Shown here piece by piece: positions 61,964-64,000 of a stretch of DNA of 64,000 bases (the first letter of the stretch is position 1; every line of letters begins with the position of its first letter). The translations under genes were made by a program, and so were the position numbers. The notes below the pieces were generated by a model that was not told the origin of the DNA, did no database searches, and saw only the letters and a list, made by a program, of their open reading frames with translations. The stretch is from positions 71,470,556 to 71,534,555 of the forward strand of contig CM060178.1 in the NCBI GenBank assembly GCA_030549775.1, read 5' to 3'. Source of the stretch: Tamarix chinensis (Eukaryota; Streptophyta; Magnoliopsida; Caryophyllales; Tamaricaceae).

Positions 61964-62938
61964 GCTTTAAATGAAAGGTTAGGGTCTGTGGGTCGGCTAT
62001 GGGGTAAGGCAGGTAGGGTTATGGTCACCGGCGACGACAAAGCCAGCGAAAATAAAATTCGGGGCAAGGGTTATAGTCGGCTGGGGAAGAGAAAAACACG
62101 CGGGAATAGGGGAGTTGATTAGGTTTATGAGGCTACCAAAACAAGGAGAATAGAAAGGGAGGAAAATGCCAGTCAAATCGAGCGAGATTGCCGGCAAAAA
62201 ACTAGGGCGAGCGGCGGCGATATTGTAGGTCGAAGGTTGGCGTCGGGGCTGGAAGAGGAAGAAGAAGAAAGATGGGGGACCGGGCGGTCCGGGCGCGGTC
62301 ATTAAAATGGTAGTAGTGAAACGCAGCGCCCAGGGACAATAAAATACAAAACGCGGCGCTGGGGGGAAAGGAAGGAGGGGTCATCGCGCGGACTGGGTTG
62401 CGCCGAAGGGAAGGAAAGAAAGGTTTGTGCCGACGGCGACACGCCCAATTCGGGTAAAGGTAAGGAAGAAAAAGAAAAAGAAAGGAAAAAGGAAGAAAGA
62501 AAAAGAAAAAGGGGAAAAAGGAAGAATAATTAGATTAGGGCTAATTAAATTAATCTGAATATTTAGGATATTTAAAAATAATAATATTTAAATCCCTTTT
62601 TAGGTTAAATTAGGATTTTTAAACATAAATTCCATTTTACTTAGCAAAACACCCTAATTTTCTTCATTTAAATTATTTATAAAATTAATATTCATTTGAA
62701 ACTATTTTATCCTTCTTACTTTAAATAAAATAATTTATTTTATTAATTTTTAAAATAAAATCCTTAATTAGCTAAAATACCCAAATTTCACCCTAATTAA
62801 AATATTTATAAGATTTCTCTTTATTTGCCCAAATAAATTTTATTTTACTTTAATAAAAATAATTAATTTAATTAATTTTCATAAGAAAATCTTATTTAAA
62901 TATAATTTTTAAATTAGAAAATTTTGGGGCATTTCACA

Positions 62939-64000
62939 TGTGTACTATGTGTATGTGATGATATGTGTTGTGACCCTGTAAGACATGCATGAGATGATGT
63001 TAATGTGGTTTGTGTGGGAGAAAGGATGAAAAAGGAGGATGGGGAAAGAGGTTGACCAAAGGAGGTGAGTTGACCTAATTACTTTAATGATTCATGAGTG
63101 GAAGAATAAAATGGAGAATTTTAGGGTTTTGTGTGGGAGAATCCGATTTATGATTTTTATGGTCTTGTGTGGGAGAATGTGATTTATGATGTTATATGGA
63201 AAAATCTAATTTATGATGTTACATAGGAGAATCTAATTTATGATGTTGTATGGGAGAATATAATTTATGGTTTTATATGGGATAATCTAAATTATGGTTT
63301 TATATGGGACAATTTAATTTATGGTTTTGTATGGGAGAATCTAATTTATGGTTTTGTGTGGGAGAATATAATTTATGGTTTTATATGGGAAAATCTAATG
63401 TATGGTTTTGTGTGGGAGGATTTAATGTAGGGTTTTGTATGGATGAATCTTCGGTTTTATATGGTTTGAAGTTAGGGTTTGGTATGGATGAATCCTTGGT
63501 TTTATATGGTTTGAATTTAGGGTTTGGTAAGGATGAATCTTTGGTTGTGTATGGATTGAATATAAGGTTTTGTATGGAGGAATCTAGGGTTTTAATTATA
63601 TGGAAGAATCTAGGGTTGCATGGTTGAATTTAGGGTTTCACATGGAATTTTAGGGTTTGCATGAAAAAGTTCGAGGGTTTGCATGGGGAGGTTAATATCT
63701 GCATGGGTATGAAATTTACGTGTGGAAAGTCAATTTGGGATGTAAGGAAGGTAATGTAAGTGTTGTTTGGATGTTTGAACACTTGGGATGAAAAATAGCA
63801 CATGGAGCAAATTAAGGGTATGGAGGAGACTGAATTAGGGTTTGGAATGATTAACTATGGGTTGTTGTGATTAACTAGGGTTGGAGTGGATAATTATGGT
63901 TTGTTGTGATTAACTAAGGTTTGGAATGGCTAATTATGGTTGAATAGGGTTTGGAGTGGTTCACTATGGGTTTTTGTGGTTAATTAGGATTTGGTGTGGC
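62939..64000 (+). repeat. Large-LTR segment in opposite orientation, running off the window
   Basis: From its first bases it is the reverse complement of the interval from about 60720 downward: GATGATATGTGTTGTGACCCTGTAA, CATGCATG, GGTTTGTGTGGGAGAAAGGATG, GAATAAAATGGAGAATTTTAGGG are shared with high identity. The minisatellite follows as TTTTGTGTGGGAGAATCTAATTTATGG units at 63140-63470, then TTAGGGTTT-rich units to the end. The 107-codon frame at 63304-63627 is only this repeat translated. Confidence 0.85.

Larger units (their letters stand above)
59478..62938 (-). repeat. Large LTR, minus orientation, lacking its low-coordinate end
   Basis: It ends GGGGCATTTCA at 62938 like the LTRs ending at 15333 and 24438. 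Same internal order: stem-loop motifs at 59500-59700, telobox minisatellite at 59930-60560, GGTCTTAGAGCACGCTCCTA-like block at about 60870 (compare 22070), triplet repeats at 61196-61230, C-rich tract on the minus strand at 61350-61820, TATA box at 61955-61963, GA-rich tract, AT-rich end. The first 500 bp expected (TGTAACACCCC onward) are missing; the sequence starts inside at the primer-binding-site duplication. Confidence 0.82.

Noticed and set aside
63304..63627. A 107-codon frame with repeated GESNLWFC units, resembling a repeat protein
   Set aside because: It is a minisatellite translated; there is no ATG-led gene context, and the same repeat in opposite orientation at 60180-60540 has no frame.

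Overview
This is repeat-dense nuclear DNA from a flowering plant. The evidence is one intron-rich gene matching the plant DEAD-box helicase RH20, embedded in plant transposons: Ty3/gypsy chromoviruses with a C-terminal chromodomain, a Cassandra-type element with 5S rRNA in its LTRs, a CACTA DNA transposon, and GT-AG introns of up to 5.8 kb. The species cannot be named from the sequence. Nothing here looks bacterial or organellar.

Layout. 1-782: 3' end of a plus-strand LTR, a tRNA primer-binding site and a broken gag start. 783-2026: a related LTR fragment. About 2930-6770: a decayed plus-strand Ty3/gypsy internal region, split by a Cassandra element (3543-4296) and another insertion (about 5515-6370). 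7005-25332: a solo LTR with ATATA target duplications, itself split by a complete nested chromovirus (10894-24438, minus strand, LTRs of 4440 and 4231 bp, duplication GGTAG). 25333-28160: AT-rich, no gene. 28161-33541: a plus-strand solo LTR of the same superfamily, split by a 533-bp solo LTR (28862-29394) that carries a five-unit heat-shock element. 33542-38330: AT-rich repeats, no gene.

38331-51252 (minus strand) is the only intact protein gene: an RH20-like ATP-dependent RNA helicase with 10 coding exons that join in frame to 506 codons plus a stop. Intron 8 holds a decayed antisense LTR element and a CpG-dense repeat. 51998-58639: a 6.6-kb non-autonomous CACTA element with ATA duplications, ending 745 bp upstream of the helicase start codon. 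59331-64000: a tandemly duplicated primer-binding site, a minus-strand LTR of the large-LTR family, then an abutting copy in the opposite orientation that runs off the window.

The mobile elements are decayed: catalytic residues are missing or replaced, with in-frame stops, some of TGG-to-TAG type as expected from deamination of methylated cytosine. The insertion history reads as layers: old chromovirus internal region, then Cassandra and the solo LTRs, then the nested chromovirus and the heat-shock LTR. The most distinctive signals are the LTR architecture (very long LTRs with telobox arrays, about 50-bp-spaced stem-loops and a conserved TATA box) and the heat-shock-element solo LTR.
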